Below are positions 53,647-62,684 of a stretch of 64,000 nucleotides of DNA, in pieces; the first letter of the stretch is position 1; each line of letters begins with the position of its first letter. Location: positions 1 to 64,000 of the forward strand of contig JAGRGQ010000007.1 in assembly GCA_020445405.1 (NCBI GenBank). The letters are read 5' to 3'. This DNA comes from Gammaproteobacteria bacterium (lineage in GTDB: Bacteria > Pseudomonadota > Gammaproteobacteria > Chromatiales > Chromatiaceae). Below the pieces are notes generated by a model. It saw nothing but the letters and a program-made list of their open reading frames with translations. It did not search any database and was not told where the DNA came from. The translations under genes were made by a program, and so were the position numbers.

Positions 53647-55431
53647 TTAAAAGGCCTTGTCGTTGAACCTCATCATACCGGCCGAACCGGCCATGATCGA
53701 CGCGCACAGCGCACCGCTCTGCGGTAGTATCCGCTCGCAATAAAAGCGCGCAGTATCCACCTTCGCCTGATAGAAAACTGCTTCGTCGCCATCCTGCCGC
53801 CGGAAGCCGATTTCCGCCATACGCGCCCACAGGTAACCCAGCGCCACCAGACCGAACAGCCGCAGATATTCGGTGGCGGCGGCACCCGCCTCCTCCGGAT
53901 TCACCGCGCCTTCCGCGGCCAGCCAGACGGTCGCCCGCTGCAGCCGGCCGAACGCGCTGGCCAGCGGCAGCAGCAAGCGCTGCATGCCGGAATCGCTCCG
54001 CTTCTCCTCCAGATAGCTGCTCACCGGGTGGAAGAAGCGGCGCAGATAACGCCCGGCGTGCGCGGGCATCTTGCGCCCCACCAGATCCATCGCCTGAATG
54101 CCGTTGGTGCCTTCGTAGATCTGGGCGACGCGCGCGTCGCGCACGTACTGTTCCATGCCGTTTTCGCGAATATAACCGTGCCCGCCGAACACCTGCATAC
54201 CGAGATTGGCCACTTCGAATCCGCTGTCGGTCATGAACGCCTTGACGACCGGCGTCATCAGTGCGACGAAATCGGCGGCCTCCCGCCGGGATTGCGGATC
54301 GGGATGGCGCAGCGACCGGTCGAGTTCCCGCGCCACCCAGCCGCTGAGCGCGCGGTTGCCTTCCACATAAGCGCGCATGGTCAACAGCATGCGCCGCACA
54401 TCCGGATGCACCAGTATCGGATCGGCCGGTTTGTCCGGGTATTTCGCACCGCTCGGGGAGCGTCCCTGAAGACGCTCCCGGGCATAGGCCACCGCGTTCT
54501 GATAAGCGGCTTCGGCAATCCCCAGGCCCTGGATACCCACCGCCAGGCGCTCACTGTTCATCATCACGAACATCGCCGCCATACCCCGATTGAGCTCCCC
54601 CACCAGGTAGCCCTCCGCCGCGTCGAAATTGATCACGCAGGTGGAGCAGGCGTGAATGCCCATCTTGCGCTCGATGGAGCCGCAGCTGACGCCGTTGGGC
54701 CGGCCCAGCGTACCGTCGTCCAGCACCCGGATTTTGGGCACCAGAAAGAGCGTGACCCCGCCGATTCCGCCGGGCGCATCCGGCGTTCTCGCCAGCACCA
54801 GGTGAATGATGTTCTCGGTCAGATCGTGCTCGCCCGCGGTGATGAACATTTTGCTGCCGTGCAACAGGTAGCGGCCGTTGCCCAGCGGTTCCGCCCTGGT
54901 TCTCAGCAGTCCCAGATCGGTGCCGCACTGCGGTTCGGTAAGGCACATCGTACCGCTCCACTCCCCCGCCACCATTTTCGGCAGGAAGCGCCGCTTCAAC
55001 GCGTCACTGGCATAGGCGTTGATCGCGCTGCATGCGCCGCCGGTCAACCCCGGATAGAGACCGAAGGAGAAATTGGCCGAGGAGATGATCTCCTCCAGCA
55101 TGATATTGACGTATTTGGGCAGCCCCTGCCCACCGTACCCGGGGTCTCCCTGCAGCGTGGTCCAGCCGGCTTCGGTAAAGGCGTTATAGGCCTCCCTGAA
55201 CCCGCTGGGCGTCACTACCCGGCCCTGGTCGAAAAGACACCCCTGCTCGTCTCCGCTCCGGTTCAGCGGAAACAGCTGTTGTTCGCAGAACCTGCCGGCC
55301 GCGGTCAGAATGCTCTCCACCAGTTCCGGCGTCACCTCTTCGTATCCGGGCAGCGCCTGGATAACCCCCGGGTCCAGCAGTTCCCGGTAGACGAAACAGA
55401 GATCGCGCAGCGGTGCCATATAGCCGGGCAT
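53647..55431 (-). CDS. fadE: Large acyl-CoA dehydrogenase (FadE/DmdC-type)
   Basis: 594 residues, about 200 more than ordinary acyl-CoA dehydrogenases. A short N-terminal extension is followed by the usual core (CLTEPQCGTDLGLL, SKMFITAGEHD, YIRENGMEQYVRDARVAQIYEGTNGIQ with the catalytic Glu) and an extra C-terminal helical domain. The same size and architecture is seen in Bacillus FadE and in the methylthiopropionyl-CoA dehydrogenases (DmdC). Within a FadA-FadN-FadE set, straight-chain fatty acyl-CoA is the more likely substrate. It lies four bases after the fadN-like gene. Confidence 0.9.
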   Translation of the reverse strand: MPGYMAPLRDLCFVYRELLDPGVIQALPGYEEVTPELVESILTAAGRFCEQQLFPLNRSGDEQGCLFDQGRVVTPSGFREAYNAFTEAGWTTLQGDPGYGGQGLPKYVNIMLEEIISSANFSFGLYPGLTGGACSAINAYASDALKRRFLPKMVAGEWSGTMCLTEPQCGTDLGLLRTRAEPLGNGRYLLHGSKMFITAGEHDLTENIIHLVLARTPDAPGGIGGVTLFLVPKIRVLDDGTLGRPNGVSCGSIERKMGIHACSTCVINFDAAEGYLVGELNRGMAAMFVMMNSERLAVGIQGLGIAEAAYQNAVAYARERLQGRSPSGAKYPDKPADPILVHPDVRRMLLTMRAYVEGNRALSGWVARELDRSLRHPDPQSRREAADFVALMTPVVKAFMTDSGFEVANLGMQVFGGHGYIRENGMEQYVRDARVAQIYEGTNGIQAMDLVGRKMPAHAGRYLRRFFHPVSSYLEEKRSDSGMQRLLLPLASAFGRLQRATVWLAAEGAVNPEEAGAAATEYLRLFGLVALGYLWARMAEIGFRRQDGDEAVFYQAKVDTARFYCERILPQSGALCASIMAGSAGMMRFNDKAF

Positions 55432-55435
55432 TATT

Positions 55436-57760
55436 TCAGTTCCTCAGGGCTTTACCGGTTTCGAGCATATGCTCCAGCCGATCCAGGGTTTGCGCCGTTT
55501 TGACCAGCCGCATGAAGGCGTCGCGCTCCAGGGCCAGCATGTCGCTCTCGGAGACGCTATCGGTGATATCCGTCTCGCCGCCGCTGAATATGCCCGCCAG
55601 CGCCAGCGCGACCGCCTCATCGTGGGCGCTGGCCCTGCCCGACAGGCGGAAGCTTCTGACCGCCATACCCAGCGCAAGCCTGGCCGTGAGCCCGGGCAGA
55701 TGCATCTCCCGGAACTCGGGCGGACGGTAATTCCCGGCCAGCGCCAGCGCGCGTGCCTTGGCGTCCGCCAGCAGCCGGTCACGGTTCATGGTAATGCCAT
55801 CCTGCGGCCGCAGGAACAGATAATCGATCGCCTCGGCCGCGGACCCGGAGACGGTTGCGGTGCTGACCGTCTCCAGGCATTTGACGATAGGCGGCATCGG
55901 ACCGCCGGGCCGCCGTTCATTGACCACCCAGCGCTGCAGCAGCTCCTTGCAGCCGCCCCAGGCGGGGATCACCCCGACCCCGGCCTCGACCAGACCCAGG
56001 TAGGTTTCGCTGTGGGCCTGAACAGAATCGCAGTGGAACAGGCATTCAAGGGATCCTCCCAGCGCCATGCCGGCAGGAGCGCCCACCACCGGAAACGGCG
56101 CATACTTCAGCGCGCGATAGGTCTGCTGCCCCTCTTCCACCCTCTCCCTGATCTGTTCCCAGGCGGCGATATTGGCCATGAACAGCAACAGCCCGAGATT
56201 GGCCCCCACCGAAAAGTTGCTGCCTTCGTTGTAGATTACCAGCGCCTTGTGGCGTTGCGGTACGATTTCAACCGCGCTGCGGATCATCGCCAGCACATCC
56301 GGATCGAGCGCATTCATCTTGGTATGAAACTCGAGGCAGAGCACACCGTCGTCCAGGTCCCACAGGCTGGCCGAGCGATTGGCAGCCAGCGGACCGCCCC
56401 GGCGTTTGATATCCGCCAGCAGCAGCACCCCGTCCGGACGCTGCAGGTCGCAATAGCGCCCATCGGCCGCAAGATACTGCAGCCGGCCGCCGGCGGTGCG
56501 GTAGAAACTCCTCCCCTGCGCGGTTTCCAGCAGGCGGGGAATCGGGGCGCCGGCGGCACGCAGCCGTTGCAGCAGCCAGTCGCTTCCCAACCGGTCGATC
56601 AGTTCGAAGGGTCCGAATTTCCACCCGTAGCCCAACCTCATCGCTTCATCCACCGCCGGAATATCGGCGGCGATTTCGGGCACCAGGCCGGCGGCATAAC
56701 TGAGTACCTGCGACAACACGCGCCGGGCGTATTCACCGCCCTTGTCGGGGTGTGCCAGCAGCGCCTTCAGACCGCCGTCCGCGGCGGCGTCCAGACTCTC
56801 CAGACGGGCTTTCGCGGTGGCGCGATACTCACCCGTGTCGAGGTCGACAGACTCCCTGCGCTTTACGCCGTCCGCGAGGCTGAGCCGGTAGAAGCCCCCT
56901 TTGCCCTTGCGCCCGGTGTAACCCGCCGCGATCATACCGGAGACCAGTTCGGGGATCTCCGCTCTCGCGCGCAGCGGGTCGTTCTCCGGCAGCGTCCGGA
57001 GCATGCTCTCCAGCAGCTGCGGCAGCAGATCGAGTCCCACCAGATCCGACAACCCGAACACCCCGGTTTTCGGTATCCCCAGCGGCCGTCCGACCACCGC
57101 GTCCGCCTCCTCGACCGTCAATCCCAGCGCCATCGCTTCCGCCACCGCGACCTGGATCCAGAATATGCCGAGACGGTTGGCGATAAATCCCGGCGTGTCG
57201 CCGCACTTCACCACCCCCTTGCCCAGCGCACGGTCGGCGAACCCGCGCACCGCTGCTTCCGCGTCGGTACGGGTTAATTCGCCGCTGACCAGCTCCAGCA
57301 GCCGCATATAGCGCGGCGGATTGAAAAAGTGGGTGATCAGAAAATGCTCGGCAAAACCTTTGGTCAACCCGGCGATCAGATCGCGCAGCGGAATGGTCGA
57401 AGTGTTGGAGGAGACGACTGCGCCAGGTGCGCGCACCGCCTCGATGCTGCGATAGAGCGCGCGCTTGACCTCCAGGCGTTCGACCACCGCCTCGATGATC
57501 CAGTCGCAGCCGGCCAGCAGCCCCATGTCGTCGTCGGTATTGCCGGCTGTAATCAGCGCGGCGTTGCGCCTGTGCATCAACGCCGCCGGCTGCTGGCTGT
57601 GCAGCTTCGACAGCGCGTTGTCGGCAATGACATTGCGGTTGTCAGCGCCCGGGGGAACGATATCGAGCAGCGCCACCGGTATCCCCGCATTGGCGATATG
57701 CGCGGCGATGCCGGCCCCCATCACGCCCGCACCGATCACCGCGACCCGGCGGATCTCCAT
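55436..57760 (-). CDS. fadN: 3-hydroxyacyl-CoA dehydrogenase/enoyl-CoA hydratase fusion, FadN type
   Basis: 774 residues from the ATG at 57760, which shares one base with the thiolase stop. Domain order is reversed compared with FadB/FadJ: the NAD domain comes first (RVAVIGAGVMGAGIAAHIANAG, VSSNTSTIPL, LITHFFNPPRYMRLLE, CGDTPGFIANRLG), and the crotonase domain last (from about 480). Both hydratase glutamates are kept (LGGSLECLFHCD and YLGLVEAGVG). This order and size match Bacillus FadN. It catalyses the hydration and oxidation steps of beta-oxidation and would hand 3-ketoacyl-CoA to the adjacent thiolase. Confidence 0.92.
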   Translation of the reverse strand: MEIRRVAVIGAGVMGAGIAAHIANAGIPVALLDIVPPGADNRNVIADNALSKLHSQQPAALMHRRNAALITAGNTDDDMGLLAGCDWIIEAVVERLEVKRALYRSIEAVRAPGAVVSSNTSTIPLRDLIAGLTKGFAEHFLITHFFNPPRYMRLLELVSGELTRTDAEAAVRGFADRALGKGVVKCGDTPGFIANRLGIFWIQVAVAEAMALGLTVEEADAVVGRPLGIPKTGVFGLSDLVGLDLLPQLLESMLRTLPENDPLRARAEIPELVSGMIAAGYTGRKGKGGFYRLSLADGVKRRESVDLDTGEYRATAKARLESLDAAADGGLKALLAHPDKGGEYARRVLSQVLSYAAGLVPEIAADIPAVDEAMRLGYGWKFGPFELIDRLGSDWLLQRLRAAGAPIPRLLETAQGRSFYRTAGGRLQYLAADGRYCDLQRPDGVLLLADIKRRGGPLAANRSASLWDLDDGVLCLEFHTKMNALDPDVLAMIRSAVEIVPQRHKALVIYNEGSNFSVGANLGLLLFMANIAAWEQIRERVEEGQQTYRALKYAPFPVVGAPAGMALGGSLECLFHCDSVQAHSETYLGLVEAGVGVIPAWGGCKELLQRWVVNERRPGGPMPPIVKCLETVSTATVSGSAAEAIDYLFLRPQDGITMNRDRLLADAKARALALAGNYRPPEFREMHLPGLTARLALGMAVRSFRLSGRASAHDEAVALALAGIFSGGETDITDSVSESDMLALERDAFMRLVKTAQTLDRLEHMLETGKALRN

Positions 57761-58884
57761 CACACCGCCTCCAGCACCGTGGCGATGCCCTGACCGCCGC
57801 CGATGCACTGGGTGGCGAGCGCAAACGTCCCGCCCTCGCGTTTGAGCAGCGCGGCCGCCTTGCCGGTAATACGCGCGCCGGTGGCGCCCAGCGGGTGCCC
57901 CAGCGCGATGGCGCCGCCGTCGATATTGACCCGCGACATATCCAGGCCGAGATCGCGCGCACAGGCCAGGGTCTGGGAGGCGAACGCCTCGTTCAGTTCG
58001 ACGATATCGATATCGCCCATCTGCAGTCCGGCGCGCTGCAGCGCCTTGCGGCTGGATATGACGGGACCGATGCCCATCACCTCCGGCGCGCAGCCCGAGA
58101 CGGCGATACTGCGGATCCTTGCCAGTACATCCAGACCGCTGCTGACGGCGAACGCTTCGCTGCAGACCAGCACCGCCGCCGCGCCGTCGGTCAAAGGCGA
58201 CGCGGTGCCTGCAGTGACGCTGCCGTCGCTGTCGAACGCCGGAGGCAGCGCCGCCAGAGTCTCCGCCGTCGTCTCCTCCCGGATACAGCCGTCCGCCTGT
58301 ACGTCGGCGACGGCAACGATCTCCGCGGCCAGCTTTCCCTCGCCCCGCGCCCTGGCCGCGCGCTGCTGGCTGGTCACCGCGAACCGCTCCTGCTCGCTGC
58401 GGGAGATCTCATACAGCCGTGCAATATTTTCCGCGGTCTCACCCATGCTCATATATGCACCCGGTATTTTTTCCGCAAGCCGGGGATTGGGCATCGGGTT
58501 GAATCCGGTCATCGGTACACGCGTCATCGATTCGACGCCGGCGCAGATGAACGCCTCGCCCGCCCCCATCATGATCGCACCGGCGGCCTGATGGATGGCC
58601 TGCATCGAGGAGCCGCAGAAGCGGTTGACGGTGACACCGCCGACGCGCTGCGGCAGCCCCGCCAGCAGCGCAACCATGCGCGCCATGTTGAATCCCTGCT
58701 CCCCTTCCGGAAAGGCACAGCCCAGGATCAGATCCTCAATCGCGTCGTCCCCGACACCCGTCTGCCGCAGCAGCGCCTGCACCGCGGCGACCGCAAGGTC
58801 GTCTGGGCGGACCTGGCTCAATCCCCCCTTTACGGCCGCCGTGAAAGGGGTTCGTATATATCCAGCTATTACTATATTATTCAT
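57760..58884 (-). CDS. fadA: 3-ketoacyl-CoA thiolase
   Basis: 374 residues, slightly short for the family but complete. Active-site blocks are VNRFCGSSMQAIHQ, GGAIALGHPLGATGARI and CIGGGQGIA, with NEAFASQ intact. MPMTGFNPMPNP in the loop domain is FadA-like rather than AtoB-like. It cleaves 3-ketoacyl-CoA of medium or long chain. It follows the MerR gene after 65 AT-rich bases and overlaps the FadN-type gene by one. Confidence 0.92.
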   Translation of the reverse strand: MNNIVIAGYIRTPFTAAVKGGLSQVRPDDLAVAAVQALLRQTGVGDDAIEDLILGCAFPEGEQGFNMARMVALLAGLPQRVGGVTVNRFCGSSMQAIHQAAGAIMMGAGEAFICAGVESMTRVPMTGFNPMPNPRLAEKIPGAYMSMGETAENIARLYEISRSEQERFAVTSQQRAARARGEGKLAAEIVAVADVQADGCIREETTAETLAALPPAFDSDGSVTAGTASPLTDGAAAVLVCSEAFAVSSGLDVLARIRSIAVSGCAPEVMGIGPVISSRKALQRAGLQMGDIDIVELNEAFASQTLACARDLGLDMSRVNIDGGAIALGHPLGATGARITGKAAALLKREGGTFALATQCIGGGQGIATVLEAV

Positions 58885-58912
58885 ATAGTTTTACGCCTTT
58901 TATAATATGAAT
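58879..58912. promoter_or_regulatory. AT-rich dyad at the fadA start, possible operator
   Basis: ATTCATAT (58879-58886) and ATATGAAT (58905-58912) form an inverted repeat with 18 bases between, in the unusually AT-rich 65-base gap between the MerR gene and fadA. One arm covers the fadA start codon. It may be the binding site of the adjacent regulator or an RNA hairpin over the start; no second copy was found. Confidence 0.35.
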
Positions 58913-58949
58913 TATCGGTTGTATTTTCAGGATTGCACAGATAACGCCG

Positions 58950-59357
58950 TCAATCGGCAGGTTCAGACTTTACCGGCCGGAGCTCCCCTTCCTGCAGCTG
59001 ATCCAAAGCCTGCCGCTGGATTTCGTACAACTCGCCGAGCGTCGTGAGCAGATCGATTTTCTGCTGCTCCAGCTCCGCGATGCGCGCGCCGACTTTGGCG
59101 AGCAGCAGTTGCCGCTGTTCCGACTGCTCCGGATCCGCCTGATAGAGGTCGAGATACTCGGCAATATCATTGAGCGAGAATCCGAGCCGCTTGGCGCGCA
59201 CGATCAGTTTCAGCCGGGCGCGATCGCGATAGTTGTAGACCCGGTTGGTGCCGATCCGCGCGGGATGCAGCAATCCCTTGCTTTCGTAAAAGCGGATTGC
59301 CCTCGGGGTCAGCCCCAACTCCTCCCCCAGTTCGGTGATTGTCAGTAAATTGTCCAT
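58950..59357 (-). CDS. MerR-family regulator of the fadA-fadN-fadE operon
   Basis: 135 residues after GGGAGGG. The DNA-binding domain is LLTITELGEELGLTPRAIRF plus YESKGLLHPARIGTNRVYNY, then RLKLIVRAKRLGFSLNDIAEYL; a coiled coil follows and metal-binding Cys are absent. It is clearly related to the LiuR-like protein at 24815 (both have the RAKRLGFSL / RGKRLGFSL block) but not identical in the recognition helix. First in the operon, it probably controls its own cluster in response to an acyl-CoA. Confidence 0.87.
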   Translation of the reverse strand: MDNLLTITELGEELGLTPRAIRFYESKGLLHPARIGTNRVYNYRDRARLKLIVRAKRLGFSLNDIAEYLDLYQADPEQSEQRQLLLAKVGARIAELEQQKIDLLTTLGELYEIQRQALDQLQEGELRPVKSEPAD

Positions 59358-59866
59358 CGACCCTCCCTGAGGAAAAATATAGCGATGGATAACCTAAGCG
59401 TCCACACCATTACGAATACGTTATACGGCGGTTTCGGGGAGCCGCTTCCCATGTCAACCGCTGCAGGTGAAAGTTTACGGCTCCGGCGCCAGGCCCGGCT
59501 GCGCGGAATACCGCAGTCGCCGCACACCCGGAAAGGCGGAGGAGCAGGGACCGAAAAAGATCGGAGCGCCTGGAAATATCCGATTTGAATCCATGCCGAC
59601 CTGTCAATCTCAAACATCGCACCGATTTCCAGAGAATTAAAACTCCAGCTCAGCACCAGCGTGACGTTGAGCCTGTTTAAAACCGCCCATCCGATAGAGA
59701 GTCAGTAGAAATAAAAAAAGGATGCAATGAACGGATCATGACGCGTTACAAGGATTGCAACCGTAACCGGATGGAGAAGATCCTGTTATCCGTTGGCGAC
59801 AGCAACACAGCAACGGAATTCAGTTAACTGACATCTAGCAATCGCTGGTGAATACTATGGATCGGG
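59358..59866. other. 509-base intergenic region between MerR gene and tag
   Basis: The MerR promoter lies here (TGGACG, 17 bases, TATATT on the minus strand near 59375-59410 by eye). GAGCCTGTTTAAAA at 59669-59682 resembles, with differences, the GGGCCTGTTAA ends seen elsewhere. Short open frames on both strands lack ribosome-binding sites and protein-like composition, so I call none. Confidence 0.45.
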
Positions 59867-60481
59867 TCACCCACAACCCGGGCGTCTGAAACTATTGCGC
59901 GCCCGTTCCACCTTCGTCCTGACCACGCAGTCGGGGACATGGTCGTTGATCAGGCCCATAGCCTGCATGAACGCATACACCGTGGTGGGTCCGACAAACT
60001 TCCAGCCGAGCTTTTTCAGATCCTTCGACAGTGCAATCGATTCGGCCGAGGTGGAGACGGTCTGCGGTTCCGCAAGCTGCCTGCTGTCCGGTTCGTAGCG
60101 CCAGACGAAGGCTGCCAGGGAACCTTCCCGTGCGATCAGTTCCCGGGCCCGCCGCGCATTATTGACTACCGCCTCGATCTTGCCGCGATGACGCACGATG
60201 CCTTCATCCCCGAGCAGCCGTTCGAGGTCGCGCTGGTTAAAGCGCGCCACCCGGTCGATATCGAAATCGTGAAAGGCGGTACGGAAGTTCCGGCGTTTGG
60301 CGAGGATGGTGCGCCAACTCAGTCCCGATTGAAAACCCTCCAGACTCAACTTCTCGAACAGGCGATGGTCATCGTCGACCGGAAAGCCCCATTCGGTATC
60401 GTGGTAAGCCAGAAACTCCGGCGCGGCACCGCACCAGCGGCAGCGCAGTCTGCCGTCGGGACCCGCTATCGTTGCACTCAT
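59867..60481 (-). CDS. tag: DNA-3-methyladenine glycosylase I
   Basis: 204 residues, a little longer than E. coli Tag (187). The zinc snap is complete: RCRWCGA and YHDTEWG at the N-terminus, LINDHVPDCVVR at the C-terminus. The helix-hairpin region includes LSLEGFQSGLSWRTIL, with the conserved Glu of the base-binding pocket. It removes 3-methyladenine from alkylated DNA. The gene stands alone; the 105 bases to the convergent-side dctM end show nothing. Confidence 0.94.
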   Translation of the reverse strand: MSATIAGPDGRLRCRWCGAAPEFLAYHDTEWGFPVDDDHRLFEKLSLEGFQSGLSWRTILAKRRNFRTAFHDFDIDRVARFNQRDLERLLGDEGIVRHRGKIEAVVNNARRARELIAREGSLAAFVWRYEPDSRQLAEPQTVSTSAESIALSKDLKKLGWKFVGPTTVYAFMQAMGLINDHVPDCVVRTKVERARNSFRRPGCG

Positions 60482-60586
60482 TTGGCTGCTCTCCCAGGTT
60501 TGAACGTGACGCTGCCGCAGATGGATTTCAGCCGAACGATCGGCACCGGCTCCGGAAAAGCCGGGAAAACGGGACCGGCCGCCGGA

Positions 60587-61948
60587 TCAGTAAGCCACAC
60601 TCGGCAACCAGGTGACGATCGGCGGCCACAGCATGATGATCAGCAATCCAAGCAGTTGCAGCAGAATGAAGGGCGCCACGCCTTTGTAGATATGTTTTAC
60701 CGTTATCTCCGGCGGGCAGACTCCCTTTATGTAAAACAGCGCGAAACCCACCGGCGGCGTCAGGAAGGAGGTCTGCAGGCAGACGGCGAACAGGATCGTA
60801 AACCACACCAGATCGAATCCCAGACCCTGCATCACCGGTGCGACCAGGGGCAGTACGATGAGGGTGATCTCCACCCAGTCGAGGAAAAAACCGAGCAGGA
60901 AGGTTACCAGCAGCACCACGATCAAAACGCCGGTGGGGCCTATATCCAGACCCAGCAGCGTCTCCTCGATCACCTGATCGCCGCCAAGCCCGCGCAGTAC
61001 CACCGAAAATGCGGTGGCACCGAGGAAGATCGCGAAGATGAAGGCAGAGGTTTTTGTAGTCTGCTGCAGAGAATCCTTCAATACCGCCCAGCTGAGCCGC
61101 CGGTTTATCAGCGCCAGCAGCATCGCGCCGGCGGCACCCACGCCCGAAGCCTCGGTCGGCGTGGCGATACCGAAAAAGATCGAACCCAGCACGGCAAGGA
61201 TCAGAAAAACCGTCGGCAGTGTGGCTTTGATTACCGCAAAGAAGATCTCTGCGGTAATCGGTTCGACGCTCTTGGGCACGGGTGCGACATCCGGTTTCAC
61301 CCAGGCGTAAATCAGGATATATGCAATGTATAACCCGGCCAGCAGGAAACCGGGGAAGAACGCTCCCATGAACAGGTCTCCCACGGAGGCGTTGGGATTG
61401 GCCAGACGGTCCGCCATCAGCACGAGCATGATGGAGGGTGGGATCAGGATTCCCAGCGTACCCACCGAGCAGGCGGTGCCGACCGCCAGGGATCTGTTGT
61501 ATTTGCTCTCCAGCATCACCGGCAGCGAGAGCATGCCCAGCAGCACCACGGAGGCGCCGATGATACCGGTGCTCGCGGCCAGCAGTACCCCGATGATCAC
61601 CACCGTGATGGCGTAACCGCCGCGCACGCCTCCGAACAGTTTCACCATGTTTTTCATCAACTTTTCTGCCACGCCGGAGCGGTCCAGCATGATGCCCATA
61701 AAGATGAACATCGGCAGCGCCACCAGGGTTTCGCGAGCCACGATGTCCCACACCCGTTCCGGGAAAAGCGAGACGCTGCTGTGCCAGGTGAACCAGATGT
61801 CCGCGTCGAAATACTCCACGGCAACGACACCGATGAGACCCCAGACTATCGCGGTCCCCCCCAGTACCCAGGCAACCGGATAGCCGGTAAACAGCAAAAC
61901 GACAAAGGTCAGAAACATGCCGATAACCATCATTTCTTCCAGTGACAT
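60587..61948 (-). CDS. dctM: TRAP transporter large permease
   Basis: 453 residues from the ATG at 61948 with GGAGAAG upstream; the longer frame overlaps dctQ. About 12 helices. DctM landmarks are FTGYPVAWVLGG, ALPMFIFMGIMLDRSGVAEKL, GTLGILIPPSIMLVLMA, TPTEASGVGAAGAM and SFLTPPVGFALFYIKG. It carries out sodium-driven uptake of an organic acid delivered by DctP. It is third in the run dctP-dctQ-dctM. Confidence 0.93.
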   Translation of the reverse strand: MSLEEMMVIGMFLTFVVLLFTGYPVAWVLGGTAIVWGLIGVVAVEYFDADIWFTWHSSVSLFPERVWDIVARETLVALPMFIFMGIMLDRSGVAEKLMKNMVKLFGGVRGGYAITVVIIGVLLAASTGIIGASVVLLGMLSLPVMLESKYNRSLAVGTACSVGTLGILIPPSIMLVLMADRLANPNASVGDLFMGAFFPGFLLAGLYIAYILIYAWVKPDVAPVPKSVEPITAEIFFAVIKATLPTVFLILAVLGSIFFGIATPTEASGVGAAGAMLLALINRRLSWAVLKDSLQQTTKTSAFIFAIFLGATAFSVVLRGLGGDQVIEETLLGLDIGPTGVLIVVLLVTFLLGFFLDWVEITLIVLPLVAPVMQGLGFDLVWFTILFAVCLQTSFLTPPVGFALFYIKGVCPPEITVKHIYKGVAPFILLQLLGLLIIMLWPPIVTWLPSVAY

Positions 61949-61964
61949 GGCTCTTCTCCGGTTG

Positions 61965-62597
61965 CTATTGTTTTTTCTCGGGGGGAGTGAAATCGACATC
62001 CTTGACAAACGGATCGACATGCAGCGGCGCGGGGCGGCCGAACAGCCGGGCGCTGCATTTGAGCAATCGGGAGACGGCCCCGACGATCAGCAGCAGCAGC
62101 GCCAGGGGGAGAAAAAATTTCAACACCCAGCGCGCGGGAAGCCCGTCGGGAGCCTGTGAACGCTCGCCCAGTTCATAGGATTCCCAGAAGTATGGCAGAG
62201 CGTCCCGCAGGAAAATAACGAGAAACGGCAGGAGCAGAAACAGAATGCCGCAAAATTCGATCCACGCCTTGGTCTTCGGATTGAAGCGTTCGTGAAACAC
62301 ATCGACCCGCACATGGTCATCGTGCACCAGCGCATAGGAGAGGCCGACCAGCCAGGTGGCGCCGTAGATATGCCAGGTGATCTCCTCCAGCATGATCGAG
62401 CCCTGACCGAAGGCATAGCGCATGATCACACTGAGCAGGATGACTATCATCACCGCGAGCCAGAGCCACGAGACCCAGCTGCCGATGCGATCCAGCAGGC
62501 GATCCATGGCGAAAGATATCCTCGTGGTCGGAAGGTGGAGGTGGTGCGTTATATCGGGCAGATGACTGATGCCCTCCTGGGATTCCTGTTCGGCCAT
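61965..62597 (-). CDS. dctQ: TRAP transporter small permease
   Basis: 210 residues after GGAGG. Four membrane helices, the first at about 40-60, with the DctQ signature VIMRYAFGQGSIMLEEITWHIYGATW and DDHVRVDVFHERF; an unusual ~30-residue soluble N-terminus precedes them. It forms the permease with DctM, whose gene follows after 16 bases. Confidence 0.92.
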   Translation of the reverse strand: MAEQESQEGISHLPDITHHLHLPTTRISFAMDRLLDRIGSWVSWLWLAVMIVILLSVIMRYAFGQGSIMLEEITWHIYGATWLVGLSYALVHDDHVRVDVFHERFNPKTKAWIEFCGILFLLLPFLVIFLRDALPYFWESYELGERSQAPDGLPARWVLKFFLPLALLLLIVGAVSRLLKCSARLFGRPAPLHVDPFVKDVDFTPPEKKQ

Positions 62598-62684
62598 GGC
62601 GTCCTCCGGGAAAAATAGTATTGTTATTGAAACTCTACCGGGCGGCCGGCGCGCTGGTCCGGCGGCCCGGTAAAGATGCCGCCG

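Noticed and set aside
59385..59588. 67-codon plus-strand frame in the MerR-tag gap
   Set aside because: No ribosome-binding site and no similarity to a known small protein.
59669..59682. GAGCCTGTTTAAAA as another copy of the GGGCCTGTTAAC element end
   Set aside because: Two mismatches in a short word and no partner repeat, so chance is likely.
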